From: JAZDMK01 sp043800975
GTDB taxonomy: Bacteria > Bacteroidota > Bacteroidia > Bacteroidales > JAHJDW01
DNA length: 13,015 bases
Assembly: GCA_043800975.1 (NCBI GenBank)
Contig: JAZDMK010000152.1
Location: forward strand, 1-13,015
Direction of reading: 5' to 3'
Within the stretch, counting starts at the first letter, position 1. Each line of letters opens with the position of its first letter. The notes under the pieces were generated by a model, which saw only the letters and a list, made by a program, of their open reading frames with translations, was not told the DNA's origin and made no database searches. Made by a program: the position numbers and the translations under genes. Below, in pieces: positions 1 through 7,559 of this stretch.

Positions 1-970
1 ATCTTCCCCCTGAATATTTTGATCCGAACGAATCGCCACCGCCCCTGCCACCAAAGCCAAAGGTGATACCACGTTTGGGCATCATCTTGTGTTTCTTCTT
101 GCTATAACGCATATTACTCTTGCTGCCAAACCACTTGCTACCAAATGCATCACGGCTTTTTGGGCGGGCCTTCAGCCTGAGTTTGAATATTCCGCCACGC
201 TCACGAACCATGCGCTGCTTCTTGTTAAATTTGAAAGCACCTTTATCGTTTGACCATCTGGATCCGTATGAATCGCCCCCGCCTTTACCTTTCGATTTAA
301 AGATTCCGCTGCGGGGCAGGTTCATTCGTTTGCGTTTGCTATAATGAGAAGATCCTTTTTTTGAAGAATATTTTCCGCCAAACCCAATACGCGCTCTTTC
401 CTTTCCTTTGAATGAAATTCCAAAGAAACTTTTTTCTTTTACCCTTTTCGATCGTTTGCTAAAAGAATAGGATGACTTTTTACCCGACCATCGGCCACCA
501 TATGAATCACCTCTTCCCTTTTTATCCTTTGGGAAAAGACTGAACATCATTTTTGTCTTGGTCTTTCTGCTGTGCTTACTGTAACGCGAACTTCCGCTTT
601 TACCCGAATGGCGACTGCTGTATGATCCCGAATTTTTTTCTCTACCTTTAAAACCCCAGCTGATACGGGGTTTATTCATCTTGCTTCCCTTACGGTAACT
701 ATGAGAGCTTTTGGAACTGCTATATTTTTTATTAAACGAGGTGCCTCCACTTTTGCCTCCGCCAGAATTTCCAAAAGCACGGGAAACATTTCTTTTCTTC
801 GATTTGCTAAAACGAGAGGAACCTTTATTCGATTTATACTTGCTTGAATAAGAAGATGAATTCTTTTCCTTCCCTTTATCCTTTCGGCCTTTACCACTGC
901 CATACTGCGCAAAAGCCGATGATCCGAAAAACATCAGCAGTGTCAGCAATAAAAAGATTCTTCTTGGCAT
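1..970 (-). CDS. Secreted, highly basic tandem-repeat protein (partial, C-terminus beyond window)
   Basis: Reading the minus strand from the ATG at 970-968 gives 323 codons without a stop, so the gene continues past base 1. The first 21 residues are a clear signal peptide (basic MPRR start, hydrophobic core, ...SSAFA-Q). The rest is almost only K, R, S, G, Y, F and W, with no Cys and very few acidic residues. It is built of about eight units of 38-41 residues. An aromatic anchor recurs at residues 41, 79, 117, 157, 197, 235, 276 and 315. Four residues after each anchor is a second aromatic or His (45, 83, 121, 161, 201, 239, 280, 319). Exactly 13 after the first seven anchors is a third aromatic (54, 92, 130, 170, 210, 248, 289), usually in a Y/F-S-K context. 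Best-conserved unit start: G-D-S-Y/F-G-S-R/K-W/Y. I recognise no family. A perfect TAnnTTTG box lies 18 bp upstream. Export is likely; function is unknown, and binding to anionic polymers would be inference only. Confidence 0.85.
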   Translation of the reverse strand, partial: MPRRIFLLLTLLMFFGSSAFAQYGSGKGRKDKGKEKNSSSYSSKYKSNKGSSRFSKSKKRNVSRAFGNSGGGKSGGTSFNKKYSSSKSSHSYRKGSKMNKPRISWGFKGREKNSGSYSSRHSGKSGSSRYSKHSRKTKTKMMFSLFPKDKKGRGDSYGGRWSGKKSSYSFSKRSKRVKEKSFFGISFKGKERARIGFGGKYSSKKGSSHYSKRKRMNLPRSGIFKSKGKGGGDSYGSRWSNDKGAFKFNKKQRMVRERGGIFKLRLKARPKSRDAFGSKWFGSKSNMRYSKKKHKMMPKRGITFGFGGRGGGDSFGSKYSGGR

Positions 971-987
971 GCAGGCAATTCAATTTT

Positions 988-995
988 CAAAGGTA
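988..995 (-). promoter_or_regulatory. -7 promoter box of the repeat-protein gene
   Basis: On the minus strand the bases read TACCTTTG, a perfect match to the Bacteroidota -7 consensus TAnnTTTG. The ATG at 970 follows 17 bp later. A TATG lies 19 bp upstream, a 3-of-4 match to the -33 TTTG element. A short leader of about 10-15 nt is inferred. Confidence 0.6.
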
Positions 996-1013
996 TTCAT
1001 TTCGTACGAATAC
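993..1013. repeat. Nested palindromes in the spacer of the repeat-protein promoter
   Basis: GTATTC (993-998) and GAATAC (1008-1013) form an inverted repeat, and the perfect palindrome TTCGTACGAA occupies 1001-1010. Both lie between the -7 box at 988-995 and the putative -33 position, where a repressor could act. The rest of 971-1217 is AT-rich with no other clear signal. The operator role is inference. Confidence 0.3.
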
Positions 1014-1217
1014 GCATAAATACCTAATTAATCCGTTAGCTAAATTTTTAAAATTATTTTTTGTTTTTAATTTAATAGAGAAATTGCAAAATTTCAAGGT
1101 TAAAGTTAATAAAAAAGTCGGTAAGTGAAAATCCTTCTATTTTTCGGACAAAACAAGTGTTTGCGTAATTCGATTTTTTTTATTTTCTTGCATGCTGAAT
1201 TAAAAAAAAACACTGTC

Positions 1218-3416
1218 ATGTTGAGAAAATTTACAGTTTTGGTTTTCATGCTAACGGGAATGACCCGTTTTGTATCTGCTGATGAAGGAATGTGGCTTCC
1301 TATGTTTGTGGACAGGTTGAATTATGTGGATATGCAGAAGATGGGGCTCCACCTGACGCCGGACGAGATTTACAGTATTAATCACTCCAGTCTGAAAGAT
1401 GCGATCGTTCAGTTTGGTGGAGGATGCACTGCAGAAGTTATTTCATCAGAAGGATTGTTGTTAACCAACCATCATTGCGGATATGGGCAAATTCAGGCCC
1501 ATAGTTCTGTAAAGAATGATTATCTGACAAATGGTTTTACCGCAATGAGCCGCGAAGAAGAACTTCCCAATGCCGGATTACAGGTAACATTTCTGGTGCG
1601 CATGGAAGATGTTTCGCAACGGGTATTGAAGGAACTTACCGACAATATGACTGAAATGGAACGCGCACTTAAGATCAAAGATATTAGCACGGCTATTGAA
1701 ACGGAAGCAACTGCAAATACACATTATACTGCTGTTGTAAAAGATTTTTTTAATGGAAACGAATTCTACCTTTTCATCTATGAAAACTATAAAGACATTA
1801 GACTAGTTTTCGCACCTCCTTCATCTATCGGCTTTTTTGGTGGTGATACTGATAACTGGATGTGGCCACGCCACACCGGTGATTTCAGCATTTTCAGAAT
1901 CTACTCAGCTCCGGATGGAAAGCCTGCAGAATATTCTAAAGATAATATTCCACTGAAGCCAAAATCATTTTTACCCATTTCTTTAAATGGTGTGAAGAAA
2001 GATGACTATTGCATGATTATGGGCTATCCCGGTCGCACTGATCGTTATCTTACTTCTTATGGTGTAAAGCTCGCTATTGAACAAACGAATCCTTCGATTG
2101 TAAAGATCCGCGATAAAAAACTATCAATCATCCGTGCTGACATGCTGGTGAGTGACGAACTGCGTATTATGTATGCATCCAAATACAATACTGTCAGTAA
2201 CTACTGGAAGTATTATATCGGTCAGACACGTGGCTTGAAACGTCTGGAAATTGCTGACAAAAAACAATTGCTCGAAAACGAATTTCAGAAATGGGCCAAT
2301 GCAGATCCTGCACGCAAAGAAAAATTTGGTTCTGTGATCAGTAAACTTTCTCTTTCTTTTGAAGAATTAAAAAAATATAATTATTTCAAACAATACTACA
2401 ATGAGGTTATTATTCGAGGAACTGATCTGATGAACCTCTGCTTTAAATTTCAAAATCTTTATAAAGCACTGGATCCTGAAAAAGGAAACAAAGAAAATGC
2501 TGCTAAACTTGCCTCAAATCTGAAAAGTTTAGTAACTACTTTCTTCCAGGATTTCAATCCGCCCACCGATAAAAAAGTTTTCGCTGCATTGTTTAAAATG
2601 TTCCGTGATGATATTCCTGCCGAACAACATCCTGAAAGCCTAAGAAACGCTGACAAAAAGTATTCGGGTGATTTTTCAAAATTCGCCGAAGAACTGTATT
2701 CAAAGTCAATGTTCTCCAATAAAGATAAGCTTCTTGCTTTTCTTGATGATGTAAGTTATAGTACTTTGAATGAAGATCCCGCATTTAAATTTGCCATTAG
2801 TTTTCAGGAAAAATTTAATGAAATCAATAAACTTATTGCGGGTGCCAATGAAAATCTGAGCAAATGTAATCGGATGCTGGTAGCAGGTTTGCGCGAAATG
2901 TATCCGAAGAAATCCTTCTATCCAAATGCAAATTCTACTATGCGTCTGACATATGGAAAAATACTGGATTACTATCCTGCCGATGCTGTGCATTATGATT
3001 ATTTTACTACCCTGAAGGGTGTTATTGACAAGGAAGATCCCAATAATGAAGAATTTATTGTTCCAGCTAAGTTGAAAGAATTATATAAGAAAAAAGATTT
3101 CGGACGCTATGGTGAAAACGGAACTTTGAAAACCTGCTTCCTTTCAAACAATGATATTACAGGTGGAAATTCAGGAAGCCCTGTTTTGAATGGCAACGGA
3201 CAACTGATCGGAATTGCTTTCGATGCTAACTGGGAAGCCATGAGCGGTGATATTGCTTTTGAACCCGATTTGCAACGTTGTATTAATGTTGATATTCGTT
3301 ATGTCCTTTTTGTGATTGATAAGTTCTCAGGTGCCAGTCACCTGGTAAAAGAAATGACGTTGGTGCAGGACAAGAACGCATCTGATAATAATCCTAACAA
3401 CAATAAGAATAATTAA
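1218..3416 (+). CDS. S46 family dipeptidyl-peptidase (DPP7/DPP11-like)
   Basis: Family S46 serine exopeptidases remove N-terminal dipeptides from peptides in the periplasm. The ATG at 1218 gives 732 residues, close to the usual 700-720; the frame can be extended to a GTG at 1125, but only from 1218 is there a proper signal peptide ending in VSA before the family's N-terminal DEGMW. The triad can be placed by motif: His86 in TNHHCGY, Asp222 in NWMWPRHTGDF (which also holds the Asn-Trp that clamps the substrate N-terminus), and Ser652 in GGNSGSP. Asp669 matches the Asp that binds the free amino group. The next residue decides subtype: Gly in DPP7, Arg or Ser in DPP11. Here it is Ala670 in FDANWE, so strict acidic-P1 specificity is unlikely. 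The protein ends in a short Asn-rich tail (after about residue 719), not a T9SS sorting domain. A terminator follows directly. Confidence 0.95.
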   Translation: MLRKFTVLVFMLTGMTRFVSADEGMWLPMFVDRLNYVDMQKMGLHLTPDEIYSINHSSLKDAIVQFGGGCTAEVISSEGLLLTNHHCGYGQIQAHSSVKNDYLTNGFTAMSREEELPNAGLQVTFLVRMEDVSQRVLKELTDNMTEMERALKIKDISTAIETEATANTHYTAVVKDFFNGNEFYLFIYENYKDIRLVFAPPSSIGFFGGDTDNWMWPRHTGDFSIFRIYSAPDGKPAEYSKDNIPLKPKSFLPISLNGVKKDDYCMIMGYPGRTDRYLTSYGVKLAIEQTNPSIVKIRDKKLSIIRADMLVSDELRIMYASKYNTVSNYWKYYIGQTRGLKRLEIADKKQLLENEFQKWANADPARKEKFGSVISKLSLSFEELKKYNYFKQYYNEVIIRGTDLMNLCFKFQNLYKALDPEKGNKENAAKLASNLKSLVTTFFQDFNPPTDKKVFAALFKMFRDDIPAEQHPESLRNADKKYSGDFSKFAEELYSKSMFSNKDKLLAFLDDVSYSTLNEDPAFKFAISFQEKFNEINKLIAGANENLSKCNRMLVAGLREMYPKKSFYPNANSTMRLTYGKILDYYPADAVHYDYFTTLKGVIDKEDPNNEEFIVPAKLKELYKKKDFGRYGENGTLKTCFLSNNDITGGNSGSPVLNGNGQLIGIAFDANWEAMSGDIAFEPDLQRCINVDIRYVLFVIDKFSGASHLVKEMTLVQDKNASDNNPNNNKNN

Positions 3417-3422
3417 ACGAAG

Positions 3423-3452
3423 AAGGCTGTCCATTTGACAGCCTTTCTTTTT
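3423..3452 (+). terminator. Intrinsic terminator after the S46 peptidase gene
   Basis: A perfect 9-bp stem, AAGGCTGTC (3423-3431) with GACAGCCTT (3437-3445), encloses a 5-nt loop and runs into a T-rich tract. It starts 7 bp after the stop codon. Confidence 0.9.
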
Positions 3453-3492
3453 ATTGTTATCTTTATTGAGGATTAATTAGAGTTCCTCATCA

Positions 3493-3510
3493 TCTGTATG
3501 CAAATACAGA
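3493..3510 (+). promoter_or_regulatory. GNRA-tetraloop hairpin ahead of the pstS-like start
   Basis: TCTGTAT (3493-3499) and ATACAGA (3504-3510) form a perfect 7-bp stem closed by the loop GCAA, a GNRA tetraloop. It ends 14 bp before the ATG at 3525 and contains the alternative upstream ATG at 3498, which supports 3525 as the true start. A role in mRNA stability or translation is possible but unproven. Confidence 0.4.
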
Positions 3511-3524
3511 TTAAATATATTGTT

Positions 3525-4349
3525 ATGCGTCGTCACCTCATCCTTTGTTTCTGTATCCTGCTGATTCCTTCGTGGGTTCTTTCACAAACCAACATCCGGC
3601 TGAAAGGCAGCAACAGTCTTCTTCCGTTATCTATGAAACTCGCCGCCGAGTTTATGAAAAAAAATCCCGGACAACCGATTGCTGTTTCCGGCGGCGGAAG
3701 CGGAATCGGAATTGCTTCGATGACAAACCGTAATTGTGAAATCGGCATGTCCTCAAGATCCATGAATGATTTTGAAAAAAATTCTCTGAAAGAATATTCA
3801 CTTATGTTTCAGGAAAGCATCGTTGCATGGGACGGAATTGTTATGGTTGTAAATAAAGACAACCCCGTTGAAAAATTTACCCGCGAACAATTGGCCGGAA
3901 TTTATTCAGGCACTATTAAAAACTGGAAAGAACTGGGTGGAAATGACGCTGAAATTATTATTTATTCACGCTTATCAAACTCAGGAACGTATCAGGTTTT
4001 TTCAGAAAAAGTTTTAGATGGAAAAGAAATTACAAAAAATGCTTTGCCCGTGATTTCAAACAGTGCCGTTGTTCAATATGTACGTGAAAATAAAAATGCA
4101 ATCGGATTTGCATGCTTTGCATACGTTGATAATCGTGTGAAGACAACCAGTATATCTTGGGATGCCGGCACTACATTTTTGAAACCAACGTATGATAATA
4201 TTCGTGATAAAACATATCCGCTTTCAAGGCCGCTTTATTTTTATTTTCTGGAACAGAATTCTGATTTGGTTCAACCCTTCCTAACCTTTCTTAAATCTGC
4301 AGAAGGAAAAAATCTGACCAAAAACGAAGGATATATTCTTGCCGATTAA
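3525..4349 (+). CDS. PstS-like periplasmic phosphate-binding protein
   Basis: This is a 274-residue periplasmic solute-binding protein of the PstS family, which captures phosphate for the Pst ABC transporter. The ATG at 3525 begins a signal peptide (MRRH, hydrophobic core, ...WVLS-Q); an in-frame ATG at 3498 would add nine residues before it. Ligand-contact motifs are in the family order: GSNSLLPL (residues 28-35), SGGGSGIG (55-62), IGMSSRSM, and R149-x3-S153-G154-T155. The last has the spacing of Arg135/Ser139-Gly-Thr in E. coli PstS. Length is near the family norm. No pstC, pstA or pstB is next to it, so it may be a stand-alone paralogue. It converges on the rprY-like gene, and the two stop codons overlap (TTAA at 4346-4349). 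No terminator lies between them. Phosphate as ligand is inferred from the family; another small anion is possible. Confidence 0.85.
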   Translation: MRRHLILCFCILLIPSWVLSQTNIRLKGSNSLLPLSMKLAAEFMKKNPGQPIAVSGGGSGIGIASMTNRNCEIGMSSRSMNDFEKNSLKEYSLMFQESIVAWDGIVMVVNKDNPVEKFTREQLAGIYSGTIKNWKELGGNDAEIIIYSRLSNSGTYQVFSEKVLDGKEITKNALPVISNSAVVQYVRENKNAIGFACFAYVDNRVKTTSISWDAGTTFLKPTYDNIRDKTYPLSRPLYFYFLEQNSDLVQPFLTFLKSAEGKNLTKNEGYILAD

Positions 4350-5050
4350 TCTGCCGGTGTCATCAGTTTAAAACCTTTTCCGTGCACATTCACTAGTTCC
4401 ACGGAAGGATCTTCTTTCAGATATTTTCTTAACTTGGTAATGTAAACATCCATGCTGCGTGCATTGAAATAACTGTCATCTTCCCAGATCATTTTTAACG
4501 CATCAGACCGATCCACCACATTATTCATATTCCAGCAAAGCATGCGCAATAGTTCTGCTTCCTTCGAAGTCAGCTTCTGCTGCTGATCACCCATTTTTAA
4601 TAATTGGGTATTGAAAGTAAACTGAAATTTTCCAATCTGAAAATGATCACGATCAGCCGATTCTTTTTCTGTTAAAAGTGTACGGCGAAGTATGGCTTTC
4701 ATACGAACCAATAATTCTTCCATGCTGAATGGCTTGGTGATGTAGTCATCCGCGCCTGCATTGAATCCTTCAATGGCATCCTGTTTCAGCGATTTTGCAG
4801 TAAGAAAAATAATCGGAATACGCGGGTCTGCCTTACGAATTTCTTTGGCCAATGTATAGCCATCCTTCACGGGCATCATGATATCAAGCACACAAATGTC
4901 AAAATTTTCTTTTCTGTATTTCTGATAAGCCTCTTCACCATTAATACAAAGTGTAGCCAGATAACCTTTTGCTTCCAGATATTCTTTGAGCAAACTTCCA
5001 AGATTTGGGTCATCTTCTGCCAGTAATACTTTAACGTTTTTGATATCCAT
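4346..5050 (-). CDS. rprY: OmpR/PhoB-family response regulator, RprY-like
   Basis: A 234-residue two-domain DNA-binding regulator. The receiver domain (about 6-122) has the acidic pocket E12-D13-D14, phospho-acceptor Asp56 in CVLDIMMP, Thr84 in FLTAKS and Lys106 in YITKPFS. A winged-helix output domain of OmpR/PhoB type fills about 135-230 and ends in VHGKGFKL. The receiver strongly resembles, from memory, RprY of Bacteroides and Porphyromonas (EDDxNLGxLLxEYLxAKGY and GADDYITKPFSMEEL). The ATG at 5050 is preferred; a TTG at 5056 would only add two residues. It follows the kinase gene with a 9-bp gap, so the two are one operon and surely partners. The symbol is by resemblance; given the PstS-like neighbour and PhoP-box-like repeats upstream of the operon, a phosphate-type (PhoB) role cannot be excluded. 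Confidence 0.9.
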   Translation of the reverse strand: MDIKNVKVLLAEDDPNLGSLLKEYLEAKGYLATLCINGEEAYQKYRKENFDICVLDIMMPVKDGYTLAKEIRKADPRIPIIFLTAKSLKQDAIEGFNAGADDYITKPFSMEELLVRMKAILRRTLLTEKESADRDHFQIGKFQFTFNTQLLKMGDQQQKLTSKEAELLRMLCWNMNNVVDRSDALKMIWEDDSYFNARSMDVYITKLRKYLKEDPSVELVNVHGKGFKLMTPAD

Positions 5051-5059
5051 AATCAATAT

Positions 5060-6676
5060 TTATTTTTCTGTTTCTTCTTCCCCAAAGGGGATAAAAACTG
5101 TGAATATACTTCCTTTTCCTAATTCACTTTCCAGTGAGATGGAACCACTGTGTTTATCCACAATTGCTTTCACATAGCTCAGTCCCAAGCCAAATCCTTT
5201 TACGTTATGAAGATTCCCGGTGTGTACTCGATACAACTTATCAAAGATTCTTTTTTGTGACGATTTGCTGATTCCGATTCCATTGTCTTCAAATGAAATT
5301 ACAAGACCCTTTTTTTCTTCATCATTGCGTGTTGAAATAATTAAAATGGGCTCTGTGGGTGTATACTTGTTTGCATTGTCCAGCAGGTTATACACCATGT
5401 TTGTCAAATGCATTTTATCGCCGCGTAATACGGGTGTATTTGCATTAAAATTTGTAATAATGCGTCCGCGTTTTTTTTCAACCTGTAACGCCAGATTCTT
5501 GATCACGTCATTAATAATTTTATGCACATCGATCGTTTCAAAACGGAAACGCAACTGCCCCTTTTCCATCAATGCAGTCTGAAGCACATTCTCGGCAAGG
5601 ATTCCCAGACGCCGGTTTTCTTCATCAATAATGCCAATGTATTTTTTTGTTTTTTGTTCCGTCTTGATAATATCGGGATCGCCCATTGCTTCGCACGCCA
5701 GTGATATCGTAGATATCGGCGTTTTGAATTCATGCGTCATGTTGTTGATGAAATCGTTTTTCATATCGTTCAGTCGCTTCTGACGGAAGATTCCAAACAA
5801 TGTATATGTAAAAGTAAGCGCAATAATAATTAAAAGTACCGCTGCAATCAATAAAGCTGAAAGCATGGTATTCATCAGATAACGGGCCTTCCCGGGAAAA
5901 TACAAAATCAAATAGTCAGGACCGGAAAACATATCTCCGGGAAACAAATGAACCCTGTATTTGGAATGTTGTAGCTCTTTTCCATACGCTCCCGACTTTT
6001 GCAGATACATCGAAGTGTCGATAGAATTGTATACTCCGAACTCATAAGGAAGCGTTACATTTTTTCTTAGTAATTCCGTTCTCAGAACCGTATCGATCAT
6101 TTCCTTATTGATCCGGTCTTCTGTCCGCAAAATAAATTCCTTACTCAGCAGTTCAATGAGCACATCATTAATCACACCGAGCTTATAAGCAAAGTGCTTG
6201 TTCATCTCATCCTCCGAAGGTATTACAAGCGAACTTGTTGAATCGCCCGGACTAGCTGCATTCTGCTTTTCTTTAGCTTTTAAAAACTCTCCGCCTTTGT
6301 TCGTATGATTAATGTCAACATTTACGTTGGGCTTTTTCTCCACCTTGCGCTTTTTATTCATCACCTTGGTGGTGGGTAGCTTTACAATATTAAGCTTGAG
6401 TGTATCACCCGTATTCATTCGGTTTCCTAAGGTGTCGTAATTATCCACCAGTAAACCGGGATTTATTTTTTTAAGAATTTTTGTCTTCAGTTCGTTCGCA
6501 AGTTCGATCTTTGAAAGTTTTTCAATTGTGTTATCAAGCGCATCCATCACATCCACGTCGAACTGCTGCTCGCGTAATTCAATCGCGTTGCGAATCCAGA
6601 AAATCTGGATACCCACCAGCCCGATCAGGCTTAGCGTCATCGAAAAGATGATTACAAGAATCAGCGATTTTTTCAT
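5060..6676 (-). CDS. rprX: Membrane sensor histidine kinase, RprX-like
   Basis: A 538-residue sensor kinase, partner of the regulator just downstream. The ATG at 6676 starts directly before the first membrane segment (about residues 4-27); the frame extends to a TTG at 6724, which would add 16 residues with no clear role. A large extracytoplasmic sensor region (about 28-270) includes a Lys-rich, low-complexity stretch in its first half. The second membrane segment is about 272-297. The HisKA domain carries phospho-acceptor His315 in MTHEFKTP. The ATPase domain has the N box (NLLDNANKY), G1 (EDNGIGI), F box (IFDKLYRV) and G2 (GFGLGLSYV), all intact. There is no HAMP domain between the second membrane segment and HisKA. 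The layout resembles RprX of Bacteroides. A perfect TAnnTTTG box ends 6 bp before the ATG, implying an almost leaderless mRNA. Confidence 0.9.
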   Translation of the reverse strand: MKKSLILVIIFSMTLSLIGLVGIQIFWIRNAIELREQQFDVDVMDALDNTIEKLSKIELANELKTKILKKINPGLLVDNYDTLGNRMNTGDTLKLNIVKLPTTKVMNKKRKVEKKPNVNVDINHTNKGGEFLKAKEKQNAASPGDSTSSLVIPSEDEMNKHFAYKLGVINDVLIELLSKEFILRTEDRINKEMIDTVLRTELLRKNVTLPYEFGVYNSIDTSMYLQKSGAYGKELQHSKYRVHLFPGDMFSGPDYLILYFPGKARYLMNTMLSALLIAAVLLIIIALTFTYTLFGIFRQKRLNDMKNDFINNMTHEFKTPISTISLACEAMGDPDIIKTEQKTKKYIGIIDEENRRLGILAENVLQTALMEKGQLRFRFETIDVHKIINDVIKNLALQVEKKRGRIITNFNANTPVLRGDKMHLTNMVYNLLDNANKYTPTEPILIISTRNDEEKKGLVISFEDNGIGISKSSQKRIFDKLYRVHTGNLHNVKGFGLGLSYVKAIVDKHSGSISLESELGKGSIFTVFIPFGEEETEK

Positions 6677-6682
6677 GCGGGA

Positions 6683-6690
6683 CAAAGGTA
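6683..6690 (-). promoter_or_regulatory. -7 promoter box of the rprX-rprY operon
   Basis: The minus strand reads TACCTTTG, a perfect TAnnTTTG match, with only 6 bp between the box and the ATG at 6676. Transcription would therefore start almost at the start codon. No TTTG is present at the -33 position, which fits a promoter that needs an activator. Confidence 0.6.
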
Positions 6691-6716
6691 AAGCAGTCTG
6701 CCGAAAAATGATATAC

Positions 6717-6756
6717 TTTAACAATATTTAACAACAATTAACTGTTGTTTAATACT
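6717..6756. promoter_or_regulatory. Four 10-bp direct repeats, candidate response-regulator operator
   Basis: Four imperfect repeats follow each other at exactly 10 bp: TTTAACAATA (6717-6726), TTTAACAACA (6727-6736), ATTAACTGTT (6737-6746) and GTTTAATACT (6747-6756, degenerate). The core TTAAC recurs at 6718, 6728 and 6738, on the same face of the helix. OmpR/PhoB-family regulators bind such phased direct repeats, and TTAACA repeats with 4-6-bp spacers are the B. subtilis PhoP box form. The array lies between two divergent -7 boxes, neither with a -33 element. The last two units also form an imperfect dyad (6727-6752). Confidence 0.6.
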
Positions 6757-6775
6757 TTCCGATTCCTGTTGCTTG

Positions 6776-6783
6776 TACTTTTG
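6776..6783 (+). promoter_or_regulatory. -7 promoter box of the T9SS cargo gene
   Basis: TACTTTTG is a perfect TAnnTTTG match 20 bp before the ATG at 6804. The phased repeats end 19 bp upstream of it, where the -33 element would normally be. Confidence 0.6.
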
Positions 6784-6803
6784 TATCATTCATTTTCAGG
6801 AAT

Positions 6804-7535
6804 ATGAAAAAGACCATTTTAATTACACTCATTTTATTACTACTGACAGCATTTGCAGCTAATTCGTTCGCACAAAGCGATACAACAAAGAATAAAACGG
6901 TGATTAAATATATGACCATTGTGAACGGTGATACGACCATTTCCGAAAAAACAATTACCGAAGGCAATGGAAACGGATCGTTCCGCATCTTTGATGATGG
7001 CAAAGAAACATTCTTCGATTTCAATGCAAAAGATTCTGACAGCTTATTCAATTCAATGATGAAAATGTTTCAGAGCCTGAGTGAACGCGATTTATTTCAG
7101 GGTTTCAATTTTTCATTTGACACTTCCTTTTTTGAAAACTTTAAAATGCCTTTCCCTGATTCATTGTTGAAACCCGGAAAACAGATTTATCCAAAAGACA
7201 GCAGGGATATGGTCAGGCGCACACCTGTCTTGAGAAATGTTTCAGTGGAAGATTTTTCAAACGGGAAAAAAGTTTCACCCATCGCTTCTGAATTCATTGT
7301 TATTCCTGATCCCACCGACGGAACCTTCACCATTTCATTTCCTCGTGATCATAAAAAAGAAAGCACAGTGCAAATTTCTCCGCTCGAGGGAAATTCTTCC
7401 TATAAAGAAATCGTTGAACCCGGAAAGTCAGACTATCAGCGGCGTTTCGACCTGCGCGATTATCCTTCCGGCATATACATTATATCTTTAAAGCAGGGCA
7501 AACAATCTGCTTCAAAAAAATTAGTCATTCAATAG
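6804..7535 (+). CDS. Secreted protein with T9SS type A C-terminal sorting domain
   Basis: A 243-residue protein that I expect to be exported by Sec and then moved across the outer membrane by the type IX secretion system. The ATG at 6804 starts a signal peptide (MKKT, long Leu-rich core, ...NSFA-Q). Residues about 25-155 match no family I recognise; they are rich in Asp and Phe, with a Phe-rich centre (about 90-125). Residues about 163-243 form a type A sorting domain: FIVIPDPTDGTFTISF, then YPSGIYIISLKQG and a C-terminal KKLVIQ. The usual Y/F-PNP start is IPDP here. It is divergent from rprX, with a shared 127-bp promoter region holding four phased repeats, so control by the RprY-like regulator is plausible. 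An intrinsic terminator follows at 7560. A surface or secreted location is well supported; the function is unknown. Confidence 0.85.
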   Translation: MKKTILITLILLLLTAFAANSFAQSDTTKNKTVIKYMTIVNGDTTISEKTITEGNGNGSFRIFDDGKETFFDFNAKDSDSLFNSMMKMFQSLSERDLFQGFNFSFDTSFFENFKMPFPDSLLKPGKQIYPKDSRDMVRRTPVLRNVSVEDFSNGKKVSPIASEFIVIPDPTDGTFTISFPRDHKKESTVQISPLEGNSSYKEIVEPGKSDYQRRFDLRDYPSGIYIISLKQGKQSASKKLVIQ

Positions 7536-7559
7536 TAGTTTTTTCTGGTTAGTAAGGAG

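Noticed and set aside
844..1128. 94-codon plus-strand frame upstream of the S46 gene
   Set aside because: It runs antisense to the repeat protein's signal peptide and then through AT-rich intergenic DNA; no domain or start signal supports it.
1125..1217. GTG start at 1125 adding 31 residues to the S46 peptidase
   Set aside because: The extra residues precede a complete signal peptide that starts at the ATG at 1218, and family members begin their mature chain at DEGMW right after such a peptide.
3222..3227. Calling the S46 enzyme DPP11
   Set aside because: DPP11 needs Arg (or Ser) at this position to select acidic P1 residues, and Ala is present.
5220..5582. Plus-strand open frame of 120 codons opposite the kinase
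   Set aside because: It lies wholly antisense to the conserved ATPase and HisKA domains and has no recognisable features.
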